A DNA stretch of 47,956 nt from JBFLVQ01 sp040758525 (GTDB lineage: Bacteria; Acidobacteriota; Blastocatellia; Chloracidobacteriales; JADJPF01): contig JBFLVQ010000004.1 of NCBI GenBank assembly GCA_040758525.1, forward strand, positions 1 to 47,956, written 5' to 3'. A model generated the notes under the pieces. It was not told the origin of the DNA. It saw only the letters and a list, made by a program, of their open reading frames with translations, and made no database searches. The translations under genes were made by a program, and so were the position numbers. Below, one piece after another: positions 24,264 to 33,614 of this stretch (positions are counted from its first letter, which is position 1; the number at the start of each line of letters is the position of its first letter).

Positions 24264-26162
24264 TTAAATTTCTGTTGCTATGTTATCTGGACGAGTGTGA
24301 AGTTTATGGCGTTGTATTGCACGCCAAAAAGTACGCTCACTCATACCAAGCGCTTGAGCTGCCAATTTTTTATTCCACTGACAGGCAGCTAGCGCACGTA
24401 TCAACAATTCTCGCTCAAAACTGATCATAGCTTCGTCATAGTTTGGTATCTCACCACGTGTTAACAGTTGATTGGTAGCGCCATTAGCGACAGCATTAAA
24501 GCGCGTTGGTTGTGAGAAATTGACAGCCGCATCAAAGTCTTCACAGATCATTGCAGCGCTAATCATATACACACCAGCAGCACGAGCATTACCTATACCA
24601 CGCCTGATATCATTCTCAAGGATACGTACATTACCAGGGTAATCTTTCTCAAGTAAAAATTGCTTAGCAGTCTGATCAAGATTGTAATTGCCATCCCCAT
24701 AGCGACTGAGAAACTCTGCTGCCAGCGGTAGGATCTCCTCGCGCCGCCTACTCAATGGTGGAATACGTAATCGCCAGACACATAGGCGATCCAGTAGATC
24801 TTCACGGAAGCTACCTGTGCGGGCCATTTCATCAAGATCACGATTGGTGGCAGCAATAATACGAGTGCCAGTCTTGAGTTCTGCAGTGCCTCCTACACGA
24901 CGAAATTGACCTGTCTGCAATACACGTAGCAGTTTGATTTGCGCCGAGGTAGTGAGTTCACCAATCTCATCAAGAAAGAGTGTACCGCCATCGGCCAGTT
25001 CAAAGAGACCACGTTTTTGTGCTGTCGCGCCAGTAAAAGCGCCTTTCTCATATCCGAACAGTTCACTTTCAATCAATTGTTCAGGCAGCGCACCACAGTT
25101 TATTGCCAACAATGGTCCATTACAACGCGGACTGAGCAGGTGAATCGATTGTGCTAACAGCTCTTTGCCCGAGCCACGTGGCCCTAGTATCAACACTGGA
25201 TCGCGATCGGCAGCAGCAATCGCATCCAGTTTACGTCGTAGTGCGCGCATAGGTGCAGAGATAAAGAGACACTGACCAACACGCTCGTAATTATCAATGG
25301 CAATGGCTGCAGGCGCCACAGTATTTATCTGTTGAGCCAATTCCGTAGCATGTGCAGCAGCTCCACGCGCTTCACGTGTGCGTCCTAATACTGTTAACTC
25401 TTCTGATGCTTCGCGTGCCAATCTTTCCGCTTCTGCCGGTTCGATCGCACAGTGCGATAACTCCAATTTGGTTAGTGCTAGCAGGTAGTGGTCGAGTACC
25501 TGTGTATGAAAGACATTGGCCGCCTGCATTAAGTATTCGATCCGCTCTGATACCTCCATACCTTCACGGAAACGTCCTAAACAGCCCATAAGATAATGGG
25601 CAAAGCCTTTCAAGTAGATATCTGTACAGTCAACTAGCACACCACTAAGGGTGCGATGGGCACGTTCATGTGCACCACGCTCGATATCAGCACGAGCATC
25701 GATAAGTTCTACCATAAATGAGAGGCACTGGTGATCCTGACGATCTTCATAAGCATAACGGCGTGCGCGCGAGATGTGGTAATCGGTGGGTTCATCATTG
25801 CCAAGGTCAAGGAAGAGTTGTGCTAATGAGAGATGTGCCCAACATTTGTTAACGCCTACTAATTGATTGGCAGCGCGAGCAAGCAACTGCTCAGCACGGG
25901 TTGCCTCTTCACTCCAGGCTGCACACATACCATTAAGCAATATTCGCTCTGTTTCTGTGAGTTCAGATTGATTAATGATCGTTTCAATAGCATCTATACG
26001 TCCTTGATGCAATACCTCGATCAATAACCAGGGCGGCGTGCGTTCACGTATCTTGGCGGTCGTCGAACCGGCTAATGATGGTTGTGGTGACGCTGAAGCA
26101 AAGTTGGGAGTCTGGGTATCTCGCTTCAATTTCTTCGCGATTTCATGCATCTTTTTACTCAT
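24264..26162 (-). CDS. Sigma-54-dependent transcription activator with TPR-like N-terminus
   Basis: A 632-aa bacterial enhancer-binding protein. Residues 1-285 are helical and TPR-like, with no receiver, GAF or PAS domain. The AAA+ domain (about 297-530) has Walker A GPRGSGKE (328-335), the sigma-54 contact loop GAFTGA (374-379) and Walker B GGTLFLDE (392-399). A Fis-type helix-turn-helix lies near 590-627 (KKLAAQALGMSERTFWRAIQ). The ATG has GGGAG upstream. The intact GAFTGA means it should open sigma-54 promoters. The repeat N-terminus suggests control by protein binding, not phosphorylation. It follows the 1064-aa orphan gene by 86 bases on the same strand, so they may share a transcript. 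Confidence 0.92.
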   Translation of the reverse strand: MSKKMHEIAKKLKRDTQTPNFASASPQPSLAGSTTAKIRERTPPWLLIEVLHQGRIDAIETIINQSELTETERILLNGMCAAWSEEATRAEQLLARAANQLVGVNKCWAHLSLAQLFLDLGNDEPTDYHISRARRYAYEDRQDHQCLSFMVELIDARADIERGAHERAHRTLSGVLVDCTDIYLKGFAHYLMGCLGRFREGMEVSERIEYLMQAANVFHTQVLDHYLLALTKLELSHCAIEPAEAERLAREASEELTVLGRTREARGAAAHATELAQQINTVAPAAIAIDNYERVGQCLFISAPMRALRRKLDAIAAADRDPVLILGPRGSGKELLAQSIHLLSPRCNGPLLAINCGALPEQLIESELFGYEKGAFTGATAQKRGLFELADGGTLFLDEIGELTTSAQIKLLRVLQTGQFRRVGGTAELKTGTRIIAATNRDLDEMARTGSFREDLLDRLCVWRLRIPPLSRRREEILPLAAEFLSRYGDGNYNLDQTAKQFLLEKDYPGNVRILENDIRRGIGNARAAGVYMISAAMICEDFDAAVNFSQPTRFNAVANGATNQLLTRGEIPNYDEAMISFERELLIRALAACQWNKKLAAQALGMSERTFWRAIQRHKLHTRPDNIATEI

Positions 26163-26248
26163 TAATGACTCCCTACCGGCTACACTAAACGGGTTAAGAC
26201 TACTACCATAGCCATTATATTATTGTCAATATTGCTGAATGTTATCGA

Positions 26249-29200
26249 TTATGGCTGTACCACAAACCTCTGTTTGGGAAAGCGATCACGCAAAATTTCC
26301 AGCGCGAGGATAAACTTATTACTAACAAATTTTGACAATAGCAGGCGCGAAATCGGCTTGTCCAGTTCAATGAAGGCCGGTTCGCAAAGACGGCTACTGC
26401 CATAGAGTATAGCGCGTCCAGGCCCAATCGTAATCTGTCCACCGCCGAGGGAAAAGATCTCTATCAATGGATCATCGATATCCTCCCGTAGAATATTACT
26501 TAACTCTGCACGTACACGTGTGACCGCGTGTGCTTCATCCTGTTCCTCTTCTTCTTTCCAAGCATCTAGGTAAAGGATCGGTTGATCACAAGCGAGCAGT
26601 AGCAAAAAAGGATGGCGGGTGTGCTCATTGATGTTAATTGATAGACGTGTGTAGAGTAGATCGGCGCTTTCCCTTGGCAGCACACGTGGGCAGGCAGCAA
26701 AACGAGCGGCAGTGGAAATATATAGATCATTCAACTGCTCGAAATAGTCTAGCACCTGTGGCTGCATTAACTCTAAGGCAACATGGCTAGTTCGTCCTTC
26801 TGTCTCCAGTTTTCCTAATAGGCGGAAAAAACTGTCGGCGCGACTTGGCAGGCAGTAGAGTAATCGTCGATGGCGATAATCAGGCAATAATTGCTCGATT
26901 AGTGCCTTGTAACGCGCCCCTTCATAGATCCAATCGTGGGTCTCAGTACGCCGAAACATCGAAAGTAGACGTAAGAAGAGAGTGCTATCATTATCAGTGG
27001 CAGCTAGCATCTCAAAACAGACCTTATAAAAAGCGGCAGCATCCATCTCATTAATAAGCCGCATCTTGTCGGACGGGGCCAATGCTTCGGCAAGGAAGCC
27101 GATTGTATATTCTTTGGTAGCGGATGACTTAGGGGGTGGTCCTGCTACTACACGTGTAGGATAGAGTCTCTCTAACTCGTTACGTACCTTCTCAAGCAAT
27201 TGACGGTGCTCAACGGCTGCTCCCATCTGTTGTAAATCATTGATCGATTGAATGAGAAAATTCTTGTAACTGCTGACAAAAGAGAGCCAGCTATCGAAGC
27301 GTATCTCAGGATCGAAATAATAGTCGATCGATTCAGTAATCAATACTGGGGTGTTGGGGCCGACAAAGAAGCGCTCTAATCCAAGCATAATTACTTGGCT
27401 AGCCGATTCAGCATTTACACGTAGTCCGCCTGCTACTGCCGAACCAGAAAGCTCTATTAGCAATACCAATCGTACAGTGTCGCAGAAGAGTCTTAGTAGT
27501 AGTCCCATTGCTGCGGCTGCAGGAGTGCGTGCCACCATCTCATCCCAAGCGCACTGGTCGCCAACCTTGATCCAGAAATCCCAGATCATTGGTGAGATAC
27601 CACGTACCATCGACCAGATCCAGTTCATTGAGTGTAGCCATTTCTCATTAAAGCGCCTGACCAACTCGTTACGATAACTACTCACCATACGAGGAAACTC
27701 TTGGATCGTAGTGTAGAAGTCCTCTTCAGTATTCATATCACGTAGCGAGAGCATAAAATCATCAGCCAGTGCCCAGGTGATATTGACCAGATCGATAATA
27801 CGCATCTGATCGGCCATTGCTAGACCTGGTAGCGCATCTCGCTCTGTTGCTGCGGTGCTTGCCATTGAGGCAAGGAACTGTTCCTTACCGGCGATCACAG
27901 CAGGTAACTGAAGAGTAAGAAAAGTAGGATGTTCAGGGCTGGGCTGTCCAAGCGCTTGTAATCCTACCGATACTTTTTGTACATACTCCTCACCAAGCAT
28001 ACTGATAGCACGACGTCGGCCCACAGTACGCCAAAAACGTGCTAGCAGATCAAAACGATCTACATCAGAGATACTGCCAGCAGGCAGTCCAAAGGCTTCG
28101 GGGTCAAGTGTAGCAAGACCTAAAATGGTCTTGAGTGGACTACCTAGAGCACTGCTAGGTAACCATTTGAGTCCACTCTGCGCAGTCACAAGCAACTCTA
28201 ACAATGAGGACATAAGTGGGAAAGCAACTCGGAACTTGATCCTCTGTCCAGCAGGATCAAGGTCAAATTCCGAGAGACCACAACTGCTAAAGGGCTGCAC
28301 ATCTCGTCCCTGTACTTGCTCGATAGTGGATACATCGGCAGCCTCAAACTTGAGTAGTCGATCTAGCCGATCCATATCTGTACATTCTAGTAAGGACATT
28401 CCCTCAACAAGTAAGAGGGCTGCTTCTGCAGCGATCCGTTTAAGGGTAGTGCTTATCCCCACCTCTTCATGTAGTGTCTCCCACTCATCATCCTTCTTGC
28501 GATAGAGTTGTGCTGGGTCATCTAGGTCAACCGCGACATCAAGGTAAAAGAGTGGCATTTCAAAGTTACAGAAGTGAAAAAATTCTACAATCGAGCGTAG
28601 CATAGTCGAGATAGGATACCAGTTACTACTGCGCAGGTAGCCAGGCTGTTCTAGTAAGGGAATAGATGCTTCTGCCAGTGCGTCTATCGATGCCAATATA
28701 TGTAGCAAGTAACGGGCTGTATGGCGATTGATCACAACCGGCTTGGTCTCTGGTCCTAATTTGAGCAGATGGCCTTGGATTTCATGATTGAAATTAAAGA
28801 TAGGAAGTTGGTTAAGCTTACCAATATTACTAACATGAAATTGATTTGACCAGGCGCGCACACGTTGAAAGCCGCGCCAACCCTGTCCAAGTAGGCGTAG
28901 CAGTTGTTCCGAACTGCGTGAGTTAACATTGGTTTTGCTCTCCAGATAGAGGGTGCGTAGCAGGTGCTCAAGTGCATGCATCTGGGAGATACGTGCACGT
29001 AGGTAAGAGAGCTCCTGAGTAGCGCGCACCACTTCAGCACGTAGATCCTCAATTGCCTGTGGTGAATAGCGTAAGTAAGGATTCGGTTCAGCTTGATTGA
29101 TCTTCTCGATCGCATCAATGCGTGTACGGGTAAGGGAAATAGTAAGGTAGCGCTTGGCTACTGCGGCACGCACTACTGAAATGGCCTTGGCCAGATCGGC

Positions 29201-29443
29201 CTTACGCCAATTGACCAGACTCATACCCAGTTCGCTATCACGGCTCTGAAAATCGTTGTAGAGCTGTACCTCTTGTTCTGGACTTAGGCAAGTGCCATCA
29301 AATAGACGTACATCAAAGGATTGGCCTTCCAGATTTGGTTCGGCAAAGACACGTTCAGCCCAGGCAAGCAACTGCTCATGTGCTTCTAATGAACGCACGT
29401 TCTCTAACTCGAAAATAAAATTCGGTTCATTTAGATGTTCCAT
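26249..29443 (-). CDS. Giant uncharacterised protein (1064 aa)
   Basis: I do not recognise this protein. It is soluble, mostly helical, without signal peptide or clear membrane helix, and rich in Leu, Arg and Glu. The N-terminus starts MEHLNEPNFIFELENVRSL, a coiled-coil-like stretch lies near 135-165, and the tail ends in a beta-rich piece (LGGGQITIGPGRAILYGSSR). No nucleotide-binding or catalytic motif was seen. It lies just upstream of the sigma-54 activator gene on the same strand and divergent from the YkgJ-like gene. Large helical scaffolds of this kind may be structural or regulatory. The ATG has only a weak ribosome site. Confidence 0.65.
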   Translation of the reverse strand: MEHLNEPNFIFELENVRSLEAHEQLLAWAERVFAEPNLEGQSFDVRLFDGTCLSPEQEVQLYNDFQSRDSELGMSLVNWRKADLAKAISVVRAAVAKRYLTISLTRTRIDAIEKINQAEPNPYLRYSPQAIEDLRAEVVRATQELSYLRARISQMHALEHLLRTLYLESKTNVNSRSSEQLLRLLGQGWRGFQRVRAWSNQFHVSNIGKLNQLPIFNFNHEIQGHLLKLGPETKPVVINRHTARYLLHILASIDALAEASIPLLEQPGYLRSSNWYPISTMLRSIVEFFHFCNFEMPLFYLDVAVDLDDPAQLYRKKDDEWETLHEEVGISTTLKRIAAEAALLLVEGMSLLECTDMDRLDRLLKFEAADVSTIEQVQGRDVQPFSSCGLSEFDLDPAGQRIKFRVAFPLMSSLLELLVTAQSGLKWLPSSALGSPLKTILGLATLDPEAFGLPAGSISDVDRFDLLARFWRTVGRRRAISMLGEEYVQKVSVGLQALGQPSPEHPTFLTLQLPAVIAGKEQFLASMASTAATERDALPGLAMADQMRIIDLVNITWALADDFMLSLRDMNTEEDFYTTIQEFPRMVSSYRNELVRRFNEKWLHSMNWIWSMVRGISPMIWDFWIKVGDQCAWDEMVARTPAAAAMGLLLRLFCDTVRLVLLIELSGSAVAGGLRVNAESASQVIMLGLERFFVGPNTPVLITESIDYYFDPEIRFDSWLSFVSSYKNFLIQSINDLQQMGAAVEHRQLLEKVRNELERLYPTRVVAGPPPKSSATKEYTIGFLAEALAPSDKMRLINEMDAAAFYKVCFEMLAATDNDSTLFLRLLSMFRRTETHDWIYEGARYKALIEQLLPDYRHRRLLYCLPSRADSFFRLLGKLETEGRTSHVALELMQPQVLDYFEQLNDLYISTAARFAACPRVLPRESADLLYTRLSININEHTRHPFLLLLACDQPILYLDAWKEEEEQDEAHAVTRVRAELSNILREDIDDPLIEIFSLGGGQITIGPGRAILYGSSRLCEPAFIELDKPISRLLLSKFVSNKFILALEILRDRFPKQRFVVQP

Positions 29444-29645
29444 CGTTTTCGCTATGCCGCCTTTTTTTCGCTCTCGATCAGGCTGAGGCTAAGGTAACAC
29501 GGTCCGCACCAAGCTTAAAAGGCGCGTACCAGCGTTGTGGTCAAGACAATGGATATATATCTAATATATTATCAAGCTCGCCACTGGCAACCTAAAAATA
29601 GTATTATGATAAGATAAATTTTAAAACTACGAGGCGGATTGACAC

Positions 29646-30014
29646 TTGACCAGCAAGCGAAAAATGAAACTCCTCTTTGATTGCAGCGTCTGCCCAGCAT
29701 ATTGCTGCACTTATCCACAGATTGGCGTTACCCGTACAGATGTGCGGCGTATTGCTAAACACTTTGACCTCGATCTAGAGGTGGCAATACGACGTTTCTG
29801 CCGTGAAGTTGACGGTAAATTGGTATTGCGCCATCGTGAGGATCCGATCTTTAACACTGCTTGTCGCTTCCTAGACCGCGAGACACGTCGTTGCACCATC
29901 TATGAAGTTCGTCCTAAGATCTGCCGTTCCTTTCCAGAAGAGCGGCGTTGTGGCTACTACGATTTCCTGATCTGGGAGCGTAAACGTCAGGATGATCCTG
30001 AGTGTATTCCCTAA
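29646..30014 (+). CDS. YkgJ-type cysteine-cluster protein
   Basis: A 122-aa protein with the zinc/iron-chelating YkgJ pattern: CSVCPAYCC near the start, then NTACRFLDRETRRCTIYEVR, then PKICRSFP and later Cys residues (RRCGYY, DPEC). The cluster is thought to bind metal; no reaction is proven. TTG at 29646 has GAGG eleven bases upstream. An ATG at 29664 (MKLLFDC) is an equally possible start and looks like that of relatives. The upstream AT-rich stretch (29565-29620) is shared with the divergent 1064-aa gene and probably holds promoters. Confidence 0.8.
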   Translation: MTSKRKMKLLFDCSVCPAYCCTYPQIGVTRTDVRRIAKHFDLDLEVAIRRFCREVDGKLVLRHREDPIFNTACRFLDRETRRCTIYEVRPKICRSFPEERRCGYYDFLIWERKRQDDPECIP

Positions 30015-30041
30015 CAGTATTTTGTTAAACAATAAGTTTTA

Positions 30042-30071
30042 TTGACAGTATGGCAGCCGCGATGGTGTAAT
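30042..30071 (+). promoter_or_regulatory. Sigma-70-type promoter before the hydroxylase gene
   Basis: TTGACA (30042-30047), 18 bases, TGTAAT (30066-30071). The minus-35 is perfect and the minus-10 matches five of six. The start codon lies 31 bases further on, after AAGGAGG. Confidence 0.65.
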
Positions 30072-30102
30072 TAAATTACCAGGGCAAGGAGGCTGGATAG
30101 CC

Positions 30103-30681
30103 ATGAAGTTTGGCAATTGGAAATGCTTCCGTCCGTTCTATGTATATCCTCCGCTCGCCGTGCTAATGCTTGCGTACGCGCTCCAGCACAACATCTATGC
30201 TCCTGTCACGACCATACTGATACTACTGTTAGGATTAGTAGAATGGATGATCATTGAATATGTGATGCACCGTTTCTGTTTTCACTTAGATGCGCGTTCA
30301 CCTAGAGTCAGAGCCGTGCTACAGGGCCTGCATTTGACTCATCATGCAAATACACAAGATATGAAATATATGTTTGTGCCGGTCAGCTTTGGATTAGCGC
30401 TTACGGCCTTGAGCATATGGCTACGCGCCCTTTTGGTATGGAGTTGGCAGGGCGCACTGATCGTCACGGTGGGGGTTTGGATCGGCTACCTATGGTACGA
30501 GTTTGTGCACTATTCAGCACATATGCGGCGACCACAAAACCGTCTCTTACGCTACCTGAAAGTCTATCATCTCAAGCACCATTTTCAGGACGAGCATAGC
30601 TGGTTTGGCGTAACCACACCATTTATAGACTATCTATTTCGTACTTATCGCCCCATTACTAAACAGGTGGCGCGCAATTGA
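30103..30681 (+). CDS. Fatty acid hydroxylase/sterol desaturase-family membrane protein
   Basis: A 192-aa inner-membrane diiron enzyme. About four hydrophobic helices are visible, and the metal-binding His boxes are present: HRFCFH near 67, HLTHH near 84, HYSAH near 143, and HLKHHFQDEHSWFGV near 162-176. The arrangement fits the fatty-acid-2-hydroxylase or carotenoid/sterol-type hydroxylases, which insert OH into lipids using oxygen. The substrate cannot be read from sequence. AAGGAGG lies ten bases before the ATG, and a good promoter precedes it. thiC follows 145 bases later on the same strand, separated by a hairpin. Confidence 0.85.
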   Translation: MKFGNWKCFRPFYVYPPLAVLMLAYALQHNIYAPVTTILILLLGLVEWMIIEYVMHRFCFHLDARSPRVRAVLQGLHLTHHANTQDMKYMFVPVSFGLALTALSIWLRALLVWSWQGALIVTVGVWIGYLWYEFVHYSAHMRRPQNRLLRYLKVYHLKHHFQDEHSWFGVTTPFIDYLFRTYRPITKQVARN

Positions 30682-30701
30682 GACAACTCTATCGGTTGTC
30701 T
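30681..30701 (+). terminator. Hairpin after the hydroxylase gene
   Basis: AGACAAC-tctatcg-GTTGTCT, a perfect 7-bp stem with a 7-base loop right at the stop codon. No U-run follows, so termination would be weak or factor-dependent. Confidence 0.45.
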
Positions 30702-30826
30702 GATTGGTATGGTAACAAGTAGATCTATTGAGGGGAACAGTCGGCGGTAGAGGTTGTTCGCGCTGACAGCATTCTCTAAAATACTGCTTTTGATCTACCA
30801 TCAATACAATCTGGGGAGCATCTCTA

Positions 30827-32365
30827 ATGAATGAAGAATTTAATGTCCCACGCCGTGAGGTCAAACTTTCTAACGGTGAATCCTCTTTCTATGTCTATGA
30901 TACTGCAGGACCACAGAACTGCGATACAAAAGTAGGATTACCGAAACTGCGTGCTAACTGGATCGAGCAGCGCAAAGCGCGTGGAGACACAAACTTTACC
31001 CAGATGCACTATGCCCGCCGTGGTGAGATCACCGAGGAGATGCGTTTTATCGCACTACGTGAAGGTGTTACAGCAGAGTTCGTACGTGATGAAATAGCGC
31101 GTGGTCGTGCCATTATTCCAGCCAATATCAACCATACTGAGAGTGAGCCTATGATCATAGGGCGTAACTTCCTTGTCAAGATCAACGCCAACATAGGTAA
31201 TTCAGCCGTCACCTCATCGATCGAAGAAGAGGTGGAAAAGATGCGTTGGGCAATACGCTGGGGCTCCGATACGGTAATGGATCTCTCTACAGGCAAGAAT
31301 ATACATGAGACCAGGGAAGCGATCATACGCAATTCGCCTGTGCCGATCGGCACCGTTCCAATCTACCAGGCGCTTGAAAAGGTACGTGGTAAGGTTGAGG
31401 ATCTTAACATCGATATCTTTCTTGAAACTCTGATCGAACAGGCCGAACAGGGAGTTGACTACTTCACAATACATGCTGGTGTTTTACTACGTTATATCCC
31501 ACTAACGGCTCGTCGTGTCACGGGAATCGTATCCAGAGGTGGTTCAATCCTTGCCAAATGGTGTCTTGCTCATCATAGAGAAAATTTCCTTTATACTGAA
31601 TTTGAGCGTATCTGTGAAATCATGAAGAAATACGATATCTCCTTCTCATTAGGAGATGGACTACGGCCCGGCTCGATCGCAGATGCTAATGATGAGGCGC
31701 AATTTGCTGAACTGGCTACCTTGGGAGAATTGACCGAGATTGCTTGGAAACATGATGTACAGGTAATGATTGAAGGCCCTGGCCATATTCCTATGCATCT
31801 GATTAAAGAGAATGTTGATCGTCAGATGCAGGTCTGTCATGAAGCTCCCTTCTATACATTAGGACCGCTTGTGACCGATATTGCCCCCGGTTATGATCAC
31901 ATCACTTCTGCAATTGGCGCAGCAATGATCGGTTGGTATGGTACCGCCATGCTCTGCTATGTCACGCCTAAAGAGCATCTAGGTCTACCCAACAAAGAGG
32001 ATGTTAAGCAAGGGGTAATTGCTTATAAGATTGCTGCACATGCTGCCGATCTTGCCAAAGGCCATCCTGGTGCTCAGGATCGTGATAATGCCCTTTCGAA
32101 AGCACGTTTTGAGTTTCGCTGGGAGGATCAGTTCAATCTCTCCCTAGATCCAGAAACGGCACGCGCCTATCATGATGAGACGCTGCCTGCCGAGGCAGCT
32201 AAAGAGGCGCGTTTCTGTTCTATGTGTGGTCCACAATTCTGTTCAATGAAGATTACCCAAGATGTACGCGATTTTGCTACCCAGATAGGTGTCAGTACAG
32301 AGCAAGCAATTCAGATAGGTATGCGACAAAAGGCTGAAGAGTTTCGCGCCCAGAGCAAGTCTTAA
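30827..32365 (+). CDS. thiC: Phosphomethylpyrimidine synthase
   Basis: A radical SAM enzyme that converts aminoimidazole ribotide to the HMP pyrimidine of thiamine. 512 aa, normal for the family. Typical blocks are ARRGEITEEMRFIALREG, ANINHTESEPMIIGRNFLVK, SRGGSILAKWCLAHH, FSLGDGLRPGSIADA and EGPGHIPMHL. The C-terminal cluster motif CSMCGPQFC (C-x2-C-x4-C) binds the 4Fe-4S centre. GGGGAG precedes the ATG. No thiamine gene neighbours are in the window, and no TPP riboswitch consensus was seen in the 145-base leader. A stem-loop follows the stop. Confidence 0.97.
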   Translation: MNEEFNVPRREVKLSNGESSFYVYDTAGPQNCDTKVGLPKLRANWIEQRKARGDTNFTQMHYARRGEITEEMRFIALREGVTAEFVRDEIARGRAIIPANINHTESEPMIIGRNFLVKINANIGNSAVTSSIEEEVEKMRWAIRWGSDTVMDLSTGKNIHETREAIIRNSPVPIGTVPIYQALEKVRGKVEDLNIDIFLETLIEQAEQGVDYFTIHAGVLLRYIPLTARRVTGIVSRGGSILAKWCLAHHRENFLYTEFERICEIMKKYDISFSLGDGLRPGSIADANDEAQFAELATLGELTEIAWKHDVQVMIEGPGHIPMHLIKENVDRQMQVCHEAPFYTLGPLVTDIAPGYDHITSAIGAAMIGWYGTAMLCYVTPKEHLGLPNKEDVKQGVIAYKIAAHAADLAKGHPGAQDRDNALSKARFEFRWEDQFNLSLDPETARAYHDETLPAEAAKEARFCSMCGPQFCSMKITQDVRDFATQIGVSTEQAIQIGMRQKAEEFRAQSKS

Positions 32366-32398
32366 TACCCACCTTAAGAGATTCTACCTGCAGGATAT

Positions 32399-32431
32399 GA
32401 TCACAGAGAGGAGAGATTCCTTTCTGTGATC
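32399..32431 (+). terminator. Stem-loop after thiC
   Basis: GATCACAGA (32399-32407) pairs with TCTGTGATC (32423-32431), and AGGA/TCCT inside extends the stem past a small bulge, leaving a tiny loop. The downstream sequence has few U residues, so it is probably a 3' stabilising or weak terminator hairpin. Confidence 0.6.
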
Positions 32432-32648
32432 TAGCTATCTCTATCTTGAGAGAAATTTACAGAGAGTTTACAGCGCAATAATAGTTCTATAACGTAAAGC
32501 TATTAATATGTTAAAGAAAAGATGATAATTGAAAAGACAAGACAAACCTGCACGAGCATTGCATCGAACAGTAGAGTCTTCAAGACATGTTTGAAGCTAT
32601 CGTGCCATAAGTGGCCGAGTTTATTAACTGGCTTTAGGAGGAAAGAGC

Positions 32649-33608
32649 ATGGACTGGTTTATGGATAATCCCATTGCCGATATGTATGGTCCAACATTTC
32701 TAATCCTTTACTTAGGCACCATTGTGATCACATTGGTGGCTTGTTATAGAATGATTCAGCGTAGCGATTCATCAGTCTCTCTACCCCCCATGAATATACC
32801 AAAACAACCAGATGCCTATGAGATTGCTTATCTACGTGGTGAGACCAATGAAGTAGTGCGCACAATCATCTTCAGCCTGATTCAAAGGGGTTATTTATTG
32901 TACACAGACAATGCTACCAAGATTGGGCGAGTTGATAATCCTCCTTCTACACACGAACTTTTACCTATTGAGCGATGTGTCTTTGACTGGTTTATCTTAC
33001 CGCGCAGTGTTAGCGATATCTTTGTTAGCACTGATGCGCTACCTGCCAAATTAAAAGACTACTGTGCTACTTATCAGAAGAGATTGTATGAAGAACAGCT
33101 ACTAACATCGCCACAAGTAACCAGCACAGCCTGGAATGTCGGTATTGCCGGCGCACTGGTGATAGTTTTGCTAGGAGGATACAAGCTCTTTGTTGCATTG
33201 GCAGAAGGCCGCTATAACATCGGTTTTCTTGTGTTGATGATGCCTATAGCGATCGGCTTACTGATCTGGTTATGCCGTCCCAAACGGTTAAGTAGGCGTG
33301 GACAAAAATATCTAGCACAGTTGCAACTGGCTTTTGAGCGTCTTAAGTATCGTGCTAGTACTGTCACGACATCTGCAATAGACCCATCAATGTTGTTATT
33401 GGTTGGGATATTTGGTGTAGGGGCGCTGGCAGGAACAGAATTTGACTACTACCGAAGTATGTTTCAGAAAGCCGCGATATCAAGTGGTGGCAGCTCTTCT
33501 TGTGGCTCTTCCTGTGGTTCTTCTTGTGGTTCTTCTGGCGGTTCATCATGTGGTGGCGGTGGTAGTTGTGGTGGTGGCGGTTGCGGAGGTGGTGGTTGTG
33601 GAGGATAA
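32649..33608 (+). CDS. TIGR04222-type membrane protein with a Cys/Gly/Ser-rich tail
   Basis: 319 aa. A membrane helix lies at about 13-35, then a folded cytosolic domain with YEIAYLRGETNEVVRTIIFSLIQR cut short here as its hallmark, then two hydrophobic helices (about 160-182 and 190-210) and another near 250-262. The last 39 residues are only Gly, Ser and Cys, with seven Cys spaced as GSSC and GGGGC units. AGGAGG before ATG is excellent. The gene is immediately followed by a DUF692 iron oxidase gene (6-base gap), a family known to modify peptide cysteines in methanobactin- and bufferin-type pathways. I infer that the tail is the substrate. The family is annotated only as a membrane protein, so the role is not established. 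Confidence 0.82.
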   Translation: MDWFMDNPIADMYGPTFLILYLGTIVITLVACYRMIQRSDSSVSLPPMNIPKQPDAYEIAYLRGETNEVVRTIIFSLIQRGYLLYTDNATKIGRVDNPPSTHELLPIERCVFDWFILPRSVSDIFVSTDALPAKLKDYCATYQKRLYEEQLLTSPQVTSTAWNVGIAGALVIVLLGGYKLFVALAEGRYNIGFLVLMMPIAIGLLIWLCRPKRLSRRGQKYLAQLQLAFERLKYRASTVTTSAIDPSMLLLVGIFGVGALAGTEFDYYRSMFQKAAISSGGSSSCGSSCGSSCGSSGGSSCGGGGSCGGGGCGGGGCGG

Positions 33609-33614
33609 GGACCT

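Noticed and set aside
30682..30826. Possible TPP riboswitch before thiC
   Set aside because: The CTGAGA and ACGGGG-type boxes are missing, so no THI element can be supported.
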